Below the pieces are notes generated by a model. It made no database searches. It saw only the letters and a program-made list of their open reading frames with translations, and was not told the DNA's origin. Positions 11,256 through 24,100 of a stretch of DNA of 64,000 nt are shown here, piece by piece. How positions within the stretch are numbered: position 1 is the first letter of the stretch; each line of letters begins with the position of its first letter. The position numbers and the translations under genes are program-made. Origin of the DNA: Brasenia schreberi (lineage: Eukaryota; Streptophyta; Magnoliopsida; Nymphaeales; Cabombaceae); contig JAYKKT010000088.1 of the NCBI GenBank assembly GCA_036023115.1, positions 4,096,001 to 4,160,000 on the forward strand. The letters run 5' to 3'.

Positions 11256-14107
11256 GTACTATGTCTGATAAAGAGTCATAGTTGACGCAGCGTGTCTACG
11301 TGGGCATCATGGGTAGGTCCCCAACAGGGCCCGCTGTGAGTCCTTGTGAACCAACACGTTTTAGGCGTCCGATGATGTAAAGTGTTAAGATGAGACTTGG
11401 TTGGTGCGCACCTTTCAGATGCATTCTATCATGTCATAAATGGTGTCTGTTCTAATAAGATCCTGGTCGTCCAAGAAAACCTATTGAATCTCCATGTGCA
11501 TCCTAGCCGTCCGATGTGATGCCCGCCATCAGATGACGGATGATGCAACGTGTTGGAGCTCTAGTGCACTTTTGAAACAGTTCCTTCGGTTCTGGTTGTT
11601 GGGTCCATACGACTCAAATCCCTTTTAAATTTGTTTTTTTTTTCTTTTTTTTAGACAAGAGGCTAAAGTGGTGCACCCTGAAGAGTGAAACTCATTTCAA
11701 ACCGGCTGTTCTAGGTTACGTGCAACCTCGAATTGGAGCAGAATTATCCTAGGACCACTTCTAGTTTTGGAACCGTTTCAGAACTATTTCAAATTTTTTT
11801 CTGAAAAGAAGGGGTGAATGCATCTTTTAGGAGTCAAACTCCTTATCAACTGCAACTGCAAGAAGCATCCTACGAATGAATTGTAACCAAACTGAGAGAT
11901 CCCTGACTATGTTTACGGATTCGGAGCTGGTACCAGTTTAAACCCGAGGACCGGTTCTGGGCCGGCCATGTCTATGTCGCGAACTAAACAAAAATGAGCT
12001 CGTCACAAGCAAACCAAGCTAAAACCAGGGTGGTCGGTCGATTTACCAGCCGTGGTGATGTGCTTCCCCAAATTCAAGACACTTTTTCGAAATAAAGTTT
12101 CTTAAAATATACGAAGCTCATTGAATACCAAAAATAGGAAAGGGAGGAAAAAGCAAAAGCGAATTGGAGAGTGGGCACTCTGTAAATATCTGTGTTCCTT
12201 TGATAGATTCCATTAACATCCCAATAATAAAGAAAAAAACAGGTGCCACCCCACAAAAAAACTTTTCACTGTGCGGCATTTTGAATTTCTAATTTTCATA
12301 TTACTACCACTTTTGAGAAGGATCCAATGCATTCAAAGAAATCCAAGAGTCATACTTTCTCAGATTCCCTCCCCCCCCTATTCCCACCCGCAGTACAAGT
12401 ACCAATAATTAATGTCAACCAAGCGTTCTAAAACCCTATCTAAACCCATATGCCTTCATCTTACCAGTACATTTCTTCCTTTTGAACTTACACTATCATT
12501 ACACAGACAAAACTAATGCATGAATGAACACTTTGAATCAGCCCCTAAACTATTCATGGGCGAGGTGAAGACACTGCCTCACCTGAAATCCGAAGAAAAC
12601 CAAAAGGAATATATGGTCAATAAAAAAAATTCGAATAACAACATACTTCCTCGTCTGAATTTCACCCAAATGAAGTTCGCCTTGCCGGAAAATTCTTCTA
12701 ATACCGAGCCATTGTGACCAGCAATTGATAGACTGCTCTTTTAAATGACTACTGTAAATTTTCATCCTCTTTTAGATCATGGAAGAAATTAAGAGCCGAA
12801 ACAAACCAACATCTAACTCTGAATTTAGGACCCTGGCCTTCAAGATGTAACATTTTGAGGGCTGATGCTTATGGGAATCGAACCCTTGTCTGTATAGAAG
12901 ACAAAAACTGGGCACCCTCGATCTTTCTTAAAAGAATCCCAGGCTGGACGCTCACAGAGATCCAGAGAGAGAGAGTATTTCTTTAATAACAATAACAATG
13001 GTAATAATATATAATAAGAAGAAAAAACAAATTGTTCCTCACCACTCACTAGGGAAAGCAGCAACCTCTGTTGTGTTTTCTCATTATTTACACAGCTCTT
13101 TTGATGGGAGGTGGGAAGTGATGATTGGTGACCAAGCACGCCATTATTTACACACTTCTTTCTCAACAATGTTATTATACTCTTGCTTTCGAAAAATCAT
13201 AATAGAAAATAAGTAGACAAGGTGAGGTGAGCATGACTCAATTACTCTCTCTTTATATATATATATATATATATACAGGACAGTGTATGTATGACAATGA
13301 TTATCGTTCTATTGGAGTTATTCTAGAGAGAAAGTGAAGAATTTATTGAGAATACAAATACTTGGAAAGTACTGATCGCAAATTCCAGAACAACTTCAAT
13401 CCATCAAAAGTAAACAAAACAGTCTTGATATTGTGTATGCAATGATTAACATTTTTATCTATTGCTTCAAGTTTCATCTAGCTTTTGGACCGACCAGTTC
13501 GAGTTCAAACTGCTCAAGCAGTTCCAAACCAACCATGTTTAGTTGGGCATTTTGATTCTCATCCTCTTTGGTTATCTAATTTCTCACACCTTCTCATAAC
13601 ATAAAATATGAATAATAAATCAAATATAAGATATTAGACTATATGGTTTAGACCTCAATTCAATGGTGTCTCCTCCGAGGGTTCATTGCCTGGATTTGTT
13701 GTTTCCCTTGCTTGTAAACAGGGTGCTTTCATGTCTTCCCCTGTACAATCCAAGTAGTTGGGAGCATACTGAAGCAGACGAATATTGTTGATGAAAGGTG
13801 ATGCACACACTGCTTTGTACAAAAGAGAAAATTGGCATCGTCATGTCAATTTCCATCATTACTATTGTACGAGATACCAAATATTTCCCAGGCAGTGCAG
13901 TCTTGATCCGATCTGACCCAAAGTAGATGGTGTGTTACCTGGTTTGACTGATTCGCGTCTGGGATCTAGAAAATCTGAAAATCTCTGACCAGCTAAAGGA
14001 CCTGCTGGTAGTTTGGCATGAGACCAGATCCCATCCGATCCAAATTACAGTTTGGAACCAACGGTTCAGAATTTTGGTTGGAACCAAAATGAATAGACAA
14101 CAGCAAC
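11253..14107. other. Intergenic DNA without recognised genes
   Basis: Mixed composition. It includes a hAT-like MITE (12539-12715), a (TA)n run near 13254-13275, and words rich in CCGGTT/GGTTCC at 11935-11970 and 13486-13545. Open frames near 12840-13200 occur on both strands and show no domain. Confidence 0.45.
12539..12715. mobile_element. Degenerate hAT-like MITE
   Basis: The left part (GGGCGAGGTGAAGACACTGC and CTCACCTGAAATCC) matches the interior of the element at 3904-4038. The right end, GAGCCATTGTG, is a decayed form of its GTCCACCACTG end. The terminal bases are too altered to call a target duplication. Confidence 0.4.
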
Positions 14108-14195
14108 TAAGCCCTTTCTCACATTAGATTGGGTCGGTTACATGGATTCTTTGTTTTCATAGAGCTCGATTATGTGTCATGTTGACAGTTAAATC
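14108..14195 (-). repeat. RTE LINE 3'-end remnant
   Basis: AGCCCTTTCTCACATTAGAT followed by TGGGTCGG, then TTCTTTGTTTTCATAGA, is the reverse complement of the LINE terminal coding end and tail (42078-42145), with substitutions. Confidence 0.6.
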
Positions 14196-14499
14196 ATCTG
14201 GAAAAAAAATAACAAAATAAGAAAGATTTAAATAAAAAACTAGACAAATGATTTGAAATCGGCGGTTTGAACCATTAGTTTCATTGGAGGATGAAGGGTA
14301 ACCAAACCAGGAGGAAGGGATCCTGTGTTCGGCAAGCTTCTGAGTAGGGTTAAGCTGTTCTGGTTAGAGGCAGTTTGCAGCTGGTTCAGATCCACTTCGA
14401 ACCAGCCATGTATACCAGTCATTGACAGAAAACCAATGCTGTGATCAGGCACGTAAGGTATGAATCAATTGTTGTGCTGACAAATTGGCTACTATAAGT

Positions 14500-14900
14500 A
14501 TTGTTGTTCCATCAGGTTCATATGGCTGGTTCCAGTTACCTTGGAACCGGAACCAAACCGGCTCAATGGTGGGTTCTAGAGTGGTTTCAGTTAGAGTCTA
14601 AATCGCCTGAAAAATATTAAAGCTTTAAAGAAAATTTAAAAATTCTGGAACCTTCGGTTTGGAACCATTGGCTCTGGTTTCGGGCTGGTTCCAGTTCCAT
14701 GAGAGGTAGAACCAGAACCAAAGTGGGTGGGCCCTTGTTCTGGATCCGGTTTCAATCAGTTCCTAGCTCGATTGGGTTCCTGTTGGAACTACCAGCCAGT
14801 TCGAAATCGGTCATGTCTACCACCAGGTTTACAAGTTTGAGGAGTTCTCAGAGATGTCCATGTTACAGATGTGGGTTGGATCTGTTAGTTGGGTTCTAAT
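14500..14900. repeat. GGTTCC/GGAACC-rich repeat relic
   Basis: Dense imperfect copies of GGTTCCAGTT, GGAACCGGAACC and ACCGGCT occur on both strands. The same vocabulary appears at 11935-11970, 13486-13545, 14030-14080 and 16815-17055. This looks like scattered pieces of one non-coding repeat family. A hAT-type origin is possible but unproven. Confidence 0.4.
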
Positions 14901-15201
14901 TTGGATTTGAGTTTGGATTAGGGTTTTAGCATACTGAATTCCAATCTGAATAAGAAAAACAGAATATGAACCGAATATCAGATACAGAACTCTTTTTACC
15001 ACGTAAAGTTGGATTAGAAGTTATGCTTATTTTGGCATTGTTGGCAAGTTTGGTCTCATGGTTGTCAATAATTTGCATAATCTTATTGTTGTGCAAATAG
15101 TTTCTGATCCATTTCGGGTTGCACTGAGCTTTTCGAGTCAGGCCACAGTTCATGTCGATCACAAATTCAAGCCACATCAACACTTATGTGGGAATTGGAC
15201 A

Positions 15202-15358
15202 CAGTAGGGAACCCATTTTAGGGCAAGGTGAAACCAGAAGTATAAAGACTTCTTGGGTCTCATAGAAAAATACAAAGTTTGTGGACATGAAATATAAGTG
15301 TGCCTCACCCGAAATACAAGTGCACTTTAACTCAAAAGGATTCCTGAGTCCGCCACTG
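15202..15358. mobile_element. hAT-like MITE, 157 bp
   Basis: The right end, as reverse complement, reads CAGTGGCGGACTCAGGAATCC; the left end CAGTAGGGAACCC is a diverged version. The interior GTGCCTCACCCGAAATACAAG matches the sibling at 3904-4038. The flanks ATTGGACA and GTTGGAGG agree at 5 of 8 positions, compatible with a decayed 8-bp target duplication. Confidence 0.6.
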
Positions 15359-15837
15359 GTTGGAGGCATGCGAATACGGATCATTGAGGCCTCGTTCAAA
15401 ACAATCTCGTTGCATTGGACGCACCATGAAGCAAGGAACCAAAATGGTCCTCCGCATGCAGATCTTAACTTTCAAACCTAGATATGACCCGACTCTTGAA
15501 TTGGATCCTACTCTTTCTACGAAATCTGTCTATTAGGATTTACAGTTAATTATTTATTATATCAAATGCGTCATCTAAAGCAGAAACCAACCATTGTAAG
15601 ATGAAGGTGAAGTCTGCTGGCATGTTCTTATTATTCTAAAATTCCATAAGAGATGTCTATCTATAGAAAAGAACCAGTCCTTACCGTGAATCCCATTCAT
15701 GGAACCGATTCACACCAATCAAATCACACAAAATTTAGATTCTTAAAGATGACATGTAACATAAATGACAATTATGTACTGAAGATGTGTGTGGCCGAGA
15801 GAATCTGGTGGACACCATGTACAAAATATGTTTGTGA
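15359..15837. other. Intergenic DNA
   Basis: Nothing recognised; short open frames only. Confidence 0.5.
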
Positions 15838-16140
15838 AAAATAAAGATGCTTAGATGGATGAGTAGTTACAAGACTGTATACATAATAAGGTTATTAGAA
15901 ACAAATTAAGAGTGGTACCAATAAATGACAAAATAAAAGAAAATTATTTAAGATGGTTTGGATATAAAGAAAGATTACCAAAGGAAGCTATGATAATAAT
16001 GTATGAGAAACTAGACTGTAAAAATGCTAAAAGAAGAAGAGGAAAACCACAAAAGTATTAGAAGGAAACAATAAAGAATGATATATTGAGTTAAATGTTA
16101 TGATGACACATAATCAAGCTCTATAGAAACAAAGAATCTA
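15838..16140 (+). mobile_element. Degenerate RTE LINE C-terminal fragment
   Basis: This aligns in order with 41795-42110 of the full LINE: GATGGATGAGTGGTC-like start, AATAAGGTTATTAGAAACAA, TTAAGATGGTTTGGA, AAACCACAAAAGT, AAACAATAAAGAATGAT, and AAACAAAGAATC. Numerous stops and indels are present. The 3' UTR and TTG tail are missing. Confidence 0.8.
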
Positions 16141-17105
16141 TTTGACTCCAATTCATTGCATCCCAACACCTAGGACTATCGAATCGGGACTACAGTTCCA
16201 GATCTGTTTGTGATTGAATGCGGGCTCAACATACAATAAAAAGTATTGTAGGACCCCACTTTTTACCCAAGACCCGTCAGCTTCTTCAATTGGAACTCTA
16301 ATTTTATTCCAGTACTCTACAACTCATAATCAAATCCAACATTTAGGCCTACATAATTGATACTATAACAAGTTTAAAATTCTCGCACCATCCGTAAATC
16401 CTTTGCTCGTGTACACAACCAGGCTGAAATATAGGAGTATATTTAAGTGGTCATAAGCAGTAGTATATATGTGTGTGTGTGAGTGAGAGGGAGAAGCCCA
16501 AGGACACACTGATTTACAATACATATCATCATACATCGTAATTGCTTTTAGGGATGGCAACATTGGCCCAACCAATGGGGACCAACTGTAGAAATGTATA
16601 ACAAATGTGTGTGTGATGTTAGAATTTAAAAGTTTCGATGACCCTCAAGTTATTTTCAATACTCAAGTTGTTTTTAGTTATTTAAATAAGATTGTGACTT
16701 TAATCCAAATTACTTTTAATTTTAAGAAGTTTATTGAGATTGGAGTTGGGGTATATGGTGTCCCATACCCGTTTGGTTACCTGCTGCATGACCTACACCT
16801 AACCTGTTGGGCGATCCGGTTTTGAACCAGTCCGGTATTTTTAACCGGAACAGAAGCGGTTGGAACCAGATCCAGAACTGAGGACCATTCATTTTGGTTT
16901 CGGATTCTGCTTCCGTAGAATAGGAATTGGTGGTTTGGAATCGCAGGTTCCATATTTTTATTCTTTCTGGAATTTCAAAATTTTAATACCTTTTTCGGTT
17001 TTTAACAGTTTAAGACCTAAACTGAAACTAGAAACGGCGGTTCCGGTTCCTGATAGCAACCAGAGGATGTGGCAGCAGCAACCACAAATAGCCCAATGTA
17101 ATAAG
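16141..17105. other. Intergenic DNA with GGTTCC-type words
   Basis: No gene recognised. TTTAGGGATGGCAAC at about 16547-16561 resembles a frequent hAT-type end, but no partner end was located. GGTTCC/CCGGAA words occur at 16815-17055. Confidence 0.4.
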
Positions 17106-17338
17106 CAGTGGTGGTGCCAAGATGGAGGAGATGGTGGTGGTGGCTGCCCTTTCGATACACCCTTGCCAGTGGCCGTTCTACATTAAGGTGCAGTATGGTG
17201 TCAGCATCACCCAAATTTCAGAAGAAAGAAAGGTATAGACTTGTAGTCTGTAATTCAAACAAGGGGTTATTTTCCAAGCGCGCGAAAACTGCACCTCACC
17301 TAAAAGCTCTTTAGATCCGCCATCGCTGTCTGCTACAA
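17106..17338. mobile_element. hAT-like MITE, degenerate
   Basis: The left end CAGTGGTGGTGCCAAG and the right end (reverse complement CAGCGATGGCGGATCTAAAG) are diverged inverted repeats of the CAGTGGCGGAYTC family. The internal GCACCTCACCTAAAAGCTC matches siblings. No clear target duplication remains. Confidence 0.5.
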
Positions 17339-20300
17339 ACACATATTAGGAGGTGTTTAGTCACGAAATCACCGTGACTCAACGGATTTTTTGGCGTCAA
17401 CAAGAGGTTGTAATAAACCCTCGATGTAAATTATCTGGTTTTACCTAAAGATAATATGATTGGAATATGTCAAATAAATTAGCTTTGTTCCTTCATCGTC
17501 CTACTTCAGGAATATACTCCTTCATTCGAAAATGGGACTCAGAGGTTGGTCTTAGAGTCCACCCAAATGGCACCACTCCATTGTATGTGTAGTTGATACT
17601 AGTGAAGAATGCATGTGCATGCATGCACGTACATCCCTTACAAAGGGAAAGTGACAATTCCTGCTGTTTGCCTGGAGGCAGTTGGGTCCAACGGTCTCGA
17701 ACGTTGGAGCCTAAAATCATATTGGGTCGAGTTTGTGGAGATATTTTCAAAATAAGGTATTTCCATATGAACATCAAAATGATTGAGAGAGGCCTAATGA
17801 GCAGGACTCTTTGCATTTGAAAGAGAGTTCTTAAAGTCACTAGTTAATGCTTCTTTTAAGAAGGTGTCTAAGTTAGAATAGTAACTCTTGATAAAAAGAA
17901 CTGAGGTTATTGTTCAATGAATAGCCATGAGTTGCAAAACGTTATACATTTCATAATGTTATTTTGAAAATTGAAAGAGGTCTATTGGTAGTTTTAAATA
18001 GAACATTCAAGACAAAGTGTGCGGTTGAATAACTCCATCTTCTCTGCCAACCTTCAATATAAAATCATTATAAATTAGCATCCTTCACTAGCATGAAAAC
18101 AATCTGAACCTAAATTGAAGTTCTCCCTCTCTCCTACCAGTTGCTTTGTTTTACAAAATCTACTTCTTCAAAACTTTTTATTGTACTTTACTTTAAGCAC
18201 GTAAAATGAACCATAGTACCTTAGCCATCTTGATATGCCGATATTGTGAAAGATTTGAATACTCTTATAGAAGGAGAGTCAAGGATTCTTCATCATATAT
18301 TTAAGGTGATCATCAAGATCCTTTGCATCTTGAGAGTTAAGAATTATGGGGATGACAAAAAACTTAAAGGAAAGTGTTCTAGCATGCCTCAAAGAGAGTC
18401 ATACTAATTCTTTTATTGCAAGAGTGTTCGTATGTCCGCTATTGAAAATTCTGGTTTGCAGTTATTCTTAAGTAAACATCGTTTCTCATCAATTACCAAC
18501 AAATATCGATTGTCATTTCCTGATATAGAGAAAAAAATGCCAATTCGATAGGGGATTATGAAAATGCTAATTTTAAGGGGGGAAATCTAGATTTCCTGAC
18601 ACTAGAAAAGGCAGATATTTGTAGGTGCTTTAAAGGTTTCTCACTTTTGCAAGCAAAAATGTTGTTTTCTCTTAGAAAAGTCTGATCTCTCGAGGAAGAA
18701 ATTGTTCAAAAGCCCCCAGCATCAACAGAGCTTGCTTGTATTCGAACTTGGCTCAATTACACACGTAAACATCAACATGGCCAAGCCTTCACCCACACTA
18801 AATTGGCTAAATATGAAGCGCGATGGAACTTGTACGTTTTTACAAGGTTTTTCTCAAGCATATCATAACTTTGCATTTACAAGTGTCAATCCAAGTATGA
18901 AAGTCTTAACCACGTATTCTCATCATTGCAAATGGAGTTTGGCATAATTGTAACTGAATCCAAATTTCGGGTTGACACACACATGCATGCAAGCACATAC
19001 ATTATCTCCGGTTATGATGTCGTGCCCGATCTGCCGGGGAGTTCTCCGGTGGGCCATTGCACCAGATGTCATGCACGGCGATACTTCTGCAACCATTAAC
19101 AGAGGAGATGGCTGAGCAGAGAGGTTGGAGAACAAAAAGAAAGGAAAAGGGAGGTGCGAACACCCAAAAATTTGCCCCATAAATAGGTAAAGGTAAAACA
19201 AAGACTATTTGCCGATTAGCCGATGGACAAAACTGTCGAAATCGGCAAAAGGAGTGCCGAGCATCAAACTACCACACACCAAACACCAATTGCCAATGTA
19301 ACCTTGGGCAAAAATGACTACACATGCTCTTCGAAGACGACGCCCAAACAGTAGAATGGATGCTGTTTTGGGAAGCCATTCAAACGACAGTGACCATACA
19401 CTACTGGCACATTGCCACACTATGATCGATCACCACAAAGCTTCCTTCGCAGGGGCAATCGTGGATCAGTATAGCATCACTCACGGTATGAGTGATTGAG
19501 GCCTGCAGGTCGTGCATAATGGCATCTCAAGAGGCAGTCTTACAACTTGTTCAAATGATACCACTACGTGTGAGTCGTTTCAGAACAGTAAACGTCAAAA
19601 AATGGTACCATTACCCAATAATAAAGATCAAGGAACCAAAAAATAAAGATTTAAGTTTCTGGTTCAAGTTTTCTTATTTTATTCCTTTGTATTTTCTGTT
19701 CACTTTAGTTGTAGGCGTAGACAGTTGTCTCACTGCAATGGTTTTTCATACTATTTGTTCATCACAAACAGGTTCCTAAAATCGCATCCAACTCTTTTGC
19801 TTCAGATTTTAGCTTATTATCGCCTTCATATTCGTTTTTCACGCTTTTATTCAACCCAATCATCTTTCTGGAATCGTATTTGTCTTTACTCTTTTTCCAA
19901 GTTACTCTCAAAGGAGTTTCAGGAACTTTCGGTTGCCAGACTTGTAAAATCTCTCTTTTTCGGTTATACAATACCATAAAATCACTTCTGTATCCGGATT
20001 GTCGATTAAGCTAAAGGTTGTTGGAACGACACTTTGGACATCAGGGTAGCTTTGAGCACAAGCTTGCTAGAATTATTGGCGTTGTGGGTGTCAACGCCTT
20101 CCTACCAGCCATGTGAGAAATTAAATTTATACATGGAATAATCCAATGCATATACATTAATACATACGATCTTATTGGTTGCTTGTTGCTTCTTAGTGGT
20201 GGTTTTCTCGTGCGTACTGATTCAACCAAAGGATTTAGATTTAGATGTTCCGATGCAACCTAAAAGGATCAAGGAATTCCAGGATTTTGGAAGCTCAGGA

Positions 20301-21196
20301 TGCCAGAATAAACGACCTCTGTGGTTTTACAGTTTATGTTCAGTTTGCGACTGACCGAAGGATTTTTGTCATTCCATGTGAAGTTGGTGTCTGCATGAGA
20401 CCCGAAGCGTCTTTCATGAACTTCATCAAAGAAAAAGTGCAATGCAGCCTACCTGCACATCAACAAACACACGGGCACACAGTGAAATGGGCACCTTAAT
20501 TCTTTTAATTGCTAGTCTTACATTCGGCATTTCAAAACAAAGCCCCAGCAGAATGTCATGTAACGTTTGCAATGTGCAATGATTTAACTATCGGCATTCG
20601 GTCATATATTGTAGAGTCAAATGTCAGTATTCACAAACATGATCAGTTGGTGTTAGTTTTGCAGTGAAGGACCCATGTTTGACTATCGTGGTACTATTGG
20701 TAATCGTTGAACTATGGAATGCTGATGACAACTCAAATGACAGACATTGGGTTATATCAGTTCCGACTATCTTGTAGAGAAGAATGTTGACATGGCACGC
20801 AGGTCTTTGTTGGTGTTTCAAGAATTCTTGACTGTTCCTTCTTCAAGAAGTCTCTCTTGCGTACATGTGTGTGCGTGTGTTTTGTGTTAGTTTGAGAGTC
20901 AGACGTTCAGAGAGACAGAGAGAGGGAGAGAGATTTAACTACTAACATGCAAATAAACGCGTACAATTACAGTTGGTTTAGCACCAAAGGAGCAAGGAAG
21001 CCTTAGAAACATTTTCAGGTCCTTATTCCCTTGCATATCAAGAATTCAAGTACATATCTACACATACAAACAAACAAATAACCCATCTTCCAAATGTTGA
21101 ATACACAACTGCAAACCTTGACAATGGAACTTATGGACACTGTCTTGCTTGAATTGCAGCAGCGCGAGGCCATGCCTGAACTAGCCAGAGAACACA
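17339..21196. other. Intergenic DNA between MITE and kinase gene
   Basis: About 3.9 kb with no recognised gene. Short open frames occur on both strands without domains or splice-consistent partners. The right-hand few hundred bases (about 20880-21196) should include the 3' UTR of the - strand kinase. Confidence 0.45.
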
Positions 21197-24100
21197 TCAA
21201 CAAGTCCAAATCAGCCTTGGTGTCCATATACGCAAAGCTGGTCGCTCATTGTCAATGGTCCTTGCATTCAAAACCTTTTTTGAGCACTGAAAATCGTTAC
21301 TGCATTTGGATTCGTCGTCATTTACAGAAATATGAAGTCCACCCTGAGGATTCCCAGTCTCTGCACCTTCAACTATTCTCGTCACCATCTCCAACACTTC
21401 GCTCATCTTGGGACGTGCTTTAGGTTGTCTCACCAAGCATCTGGTTGCAACAAATGAAAGCTTCCGAGCAATATTCAAAGAGTATTGCCCATTAAGTCTC
21501 GGGTCAATGATCATATGGAACTTCTTGCTGTCTGAAATGTATGGCTTGATCCATTCTAAAAGTCTTTGCTCACTCTTTGGAAGACTTCGGTCAATGGGGC
21601 GCCTCCCTGTGATGAGCTCATACAGCACAACACCAAAACTCCAGATGTCGCTCTTAGTTGTGAGGTGGCCAGTCCGCATATACTCTGGAGCAGCATACCC
21701 AAGGGTTCCAACTACCTGCAAGAGTAGGCATAAACTCGAGTTGGGAACCACTTCATCAAGTGATCATGTAGGCTCATAAGAAAATGAATCTGCTAGTTAT
21801 GGCAAATCTGCCTTTCAACCACATCAAATACACATACACACAGATTTTAACAGAACTTTTACATTGTTGATTTTGCATATTCTGTTACCATTTACCATAA
21901 CGTCTCAGCAATTCAGCATGCTTTCAGCAGTGAAAATGGAAGGGTACACAACCATAATACCATAGTCCGCGATCTTATCATGTGGATACAGCTCAATAAA
22001 GCATAAAAAAGTTACATGAAACATTGGGAGCATGGAATTGAGAAAGAAGTTTTGCCTGCGTACAAAATTCACCTTTTAGATCAGGTAGCAAGGGGAAAAT
22101 GATGGTTTAAATGGCATAGTGACACAATTTCTAGGGGATGCTGGGTTGGATAATCACAAAGACCCAAGCAGATTCTAAGCTCTACTGCAGGTTGGCATGG
22201 TCTTTTAACCAAGAACATATAGTACATAGCGCAAATAGCATTATAAAGAAAAACAATTTAAGATCTGTGGATGGAGGAGCAGCTTAATAGTGTTGATTGT
22301 TGTTAGAGTTTATGAGAATGGCTGCTTAGCTTCCCAATTAATAAGCAACAACATGACAAAATAGGTTTGATCCTAGTACAACCAATTTTGCAATAAAATG
22401 TTCAATAAAGAGAATTGTGAAGAAGTCTCATGCATGTACATGCCTCCAATTCACAGATTACCAAACAGGATTAACAATTTAAGATCTGTGGATGGATGGA
22501 TGGCAAAGGAATGATCGCCAGGACAGAACTTGCACGCAAGTTTCATGAGTAACTGCAAGCTGGGATTATTCATCACAACCAAGAGGGGAGATCAAAATAA
22601 ACCATTTGACAGATAGTTGAAAGATGTTTAAGATATTTGATTGGTGGATGCAGATTTTCAGAATAATCAACAAAACAGCAACACAACTGACTTTGATGAT
22701 CCATGATAAAAGACAGAACTAAAACCATGTTACTATGTCATTTAGAAATAAACTTTTCTTATAAGACCGCCAGGTTATGTTGACCCCTATCAGATGCAAA
22801 CGTAGCTATCAAGCTCCTGACCTCTGAGAGAGAAAAACTCTGACCGGTTTGTCGTGCCCTTCTTGGACCAAATAACTTGCATAAGCTTATTTGAAGTAAT
22901 ACCCTACAGAAGCTTTAGTAGTGCAGTAGAAATTCTCAAAGTCATATCACCAACAATATCTAGACAGAGAATCCAGTCGCTAGCTGCCAAAACAAGTTAA
23001 GGAATCGTTACCGCTGTTGAAACATGACTAAGTCCTTCCGTAGGTCCCTCCCTGGCCAACCCAAAGTCGGACAATTTTGCATTCCATTGTTCATCCAAGA
23101 GAATATTAGATGTCTTCAAATCACGGAAGATAATCTGCATCAACAAAAGAAAAGTTAATGATGCCACAATATGCCCAAAATAACTGGTAGCGATATAAAC
23201 CAAAAGCCAGTCCCTTTCATGTGCATCAGTGATTATTAAAAACATTGAATAGAATAATAGTTGCACCAAGACTAAAGTTCAGCAATACGGAACTGATATC
23301 TCCAAGAGAGCACAAGTATGAAGATGGGACACTTACCTTACCTAAGCCTTTTCCCACACTAAGTGGGGTAGGCTAGAGGGTGCAACACGAGGACTTCCTA
23401 AGACATCATCCATCATCTTACTATTCTCGCCCACTTCGGAGTTCAGATGAGATCTGCTGCATTAATACTCGAAACATTGTACCTTTTGAAATGCGACAAA
23501 GTTTTATGCTGGCTGTCGGCTACTAACATTAGGTATATTTTATGAAATGTACTAAGCAAAATTCCTTAATAAGTTATAATCCACCCAACTTATTTGTATT
23601 ATTAAAGTAAAATCAATGAGGAAAGGGTTCTTTAAAGCTGTGGATATGTCATATCATCAAGCTTTTCATCCCATGATTTGCCTCTGTTTTATTCAAAAGA
23701 AATAATAAATCCTATAGTTGATCAAAGTTATGGTCCACAGGATATTTCATTTATTAAGTAAAATTACAAATTGATCATCTTCCAGTATCAGTATACATGG
23801 AAGTCTTCATTATGAATCCATAGACGATGCCAACATTTAATCTTGAGAAAGACAAATTAAAAGAGATGAAATACCTGGAAATCCAACCCTTCATGGAGGT
23901 AAGTTAATCCCCTAGCTGCATCTAAGGCTATTCTCAACCGGGTAGACCATGGCAGTGGTGTAGCTGCACGTGAATACAAATGGTCCTCCACACTTCCATT
24001 GTGCATGAATTCATAAACAAGAAGCCGCTGAATTCCTCTCCCATCTTCCTCAGAACAATATCCCAGTAATTTGACAAGATTTGAGTGCTCAACAATGCCA

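Noticed and set aside
12866..12900. GGGAATCGAACCCTTGTC, resembling a tRNA T-arm on the - strand
   Set aside because: No acceptor stem, anticodon arm or D-arm could be placed around it; at best a SINE or tRNA scrap.
16547..16590. hAT-type terminal sequence TTTAGGGATGGCAAC
   Set aside because: No matching inverted end or target duplication was found nearby, so no element was called.
19492..19979. Open frames of 60-95 codons on both strands
   Set aside because: No family resemblance and overlapping opposite-strand frames of equal quality; probably chance.
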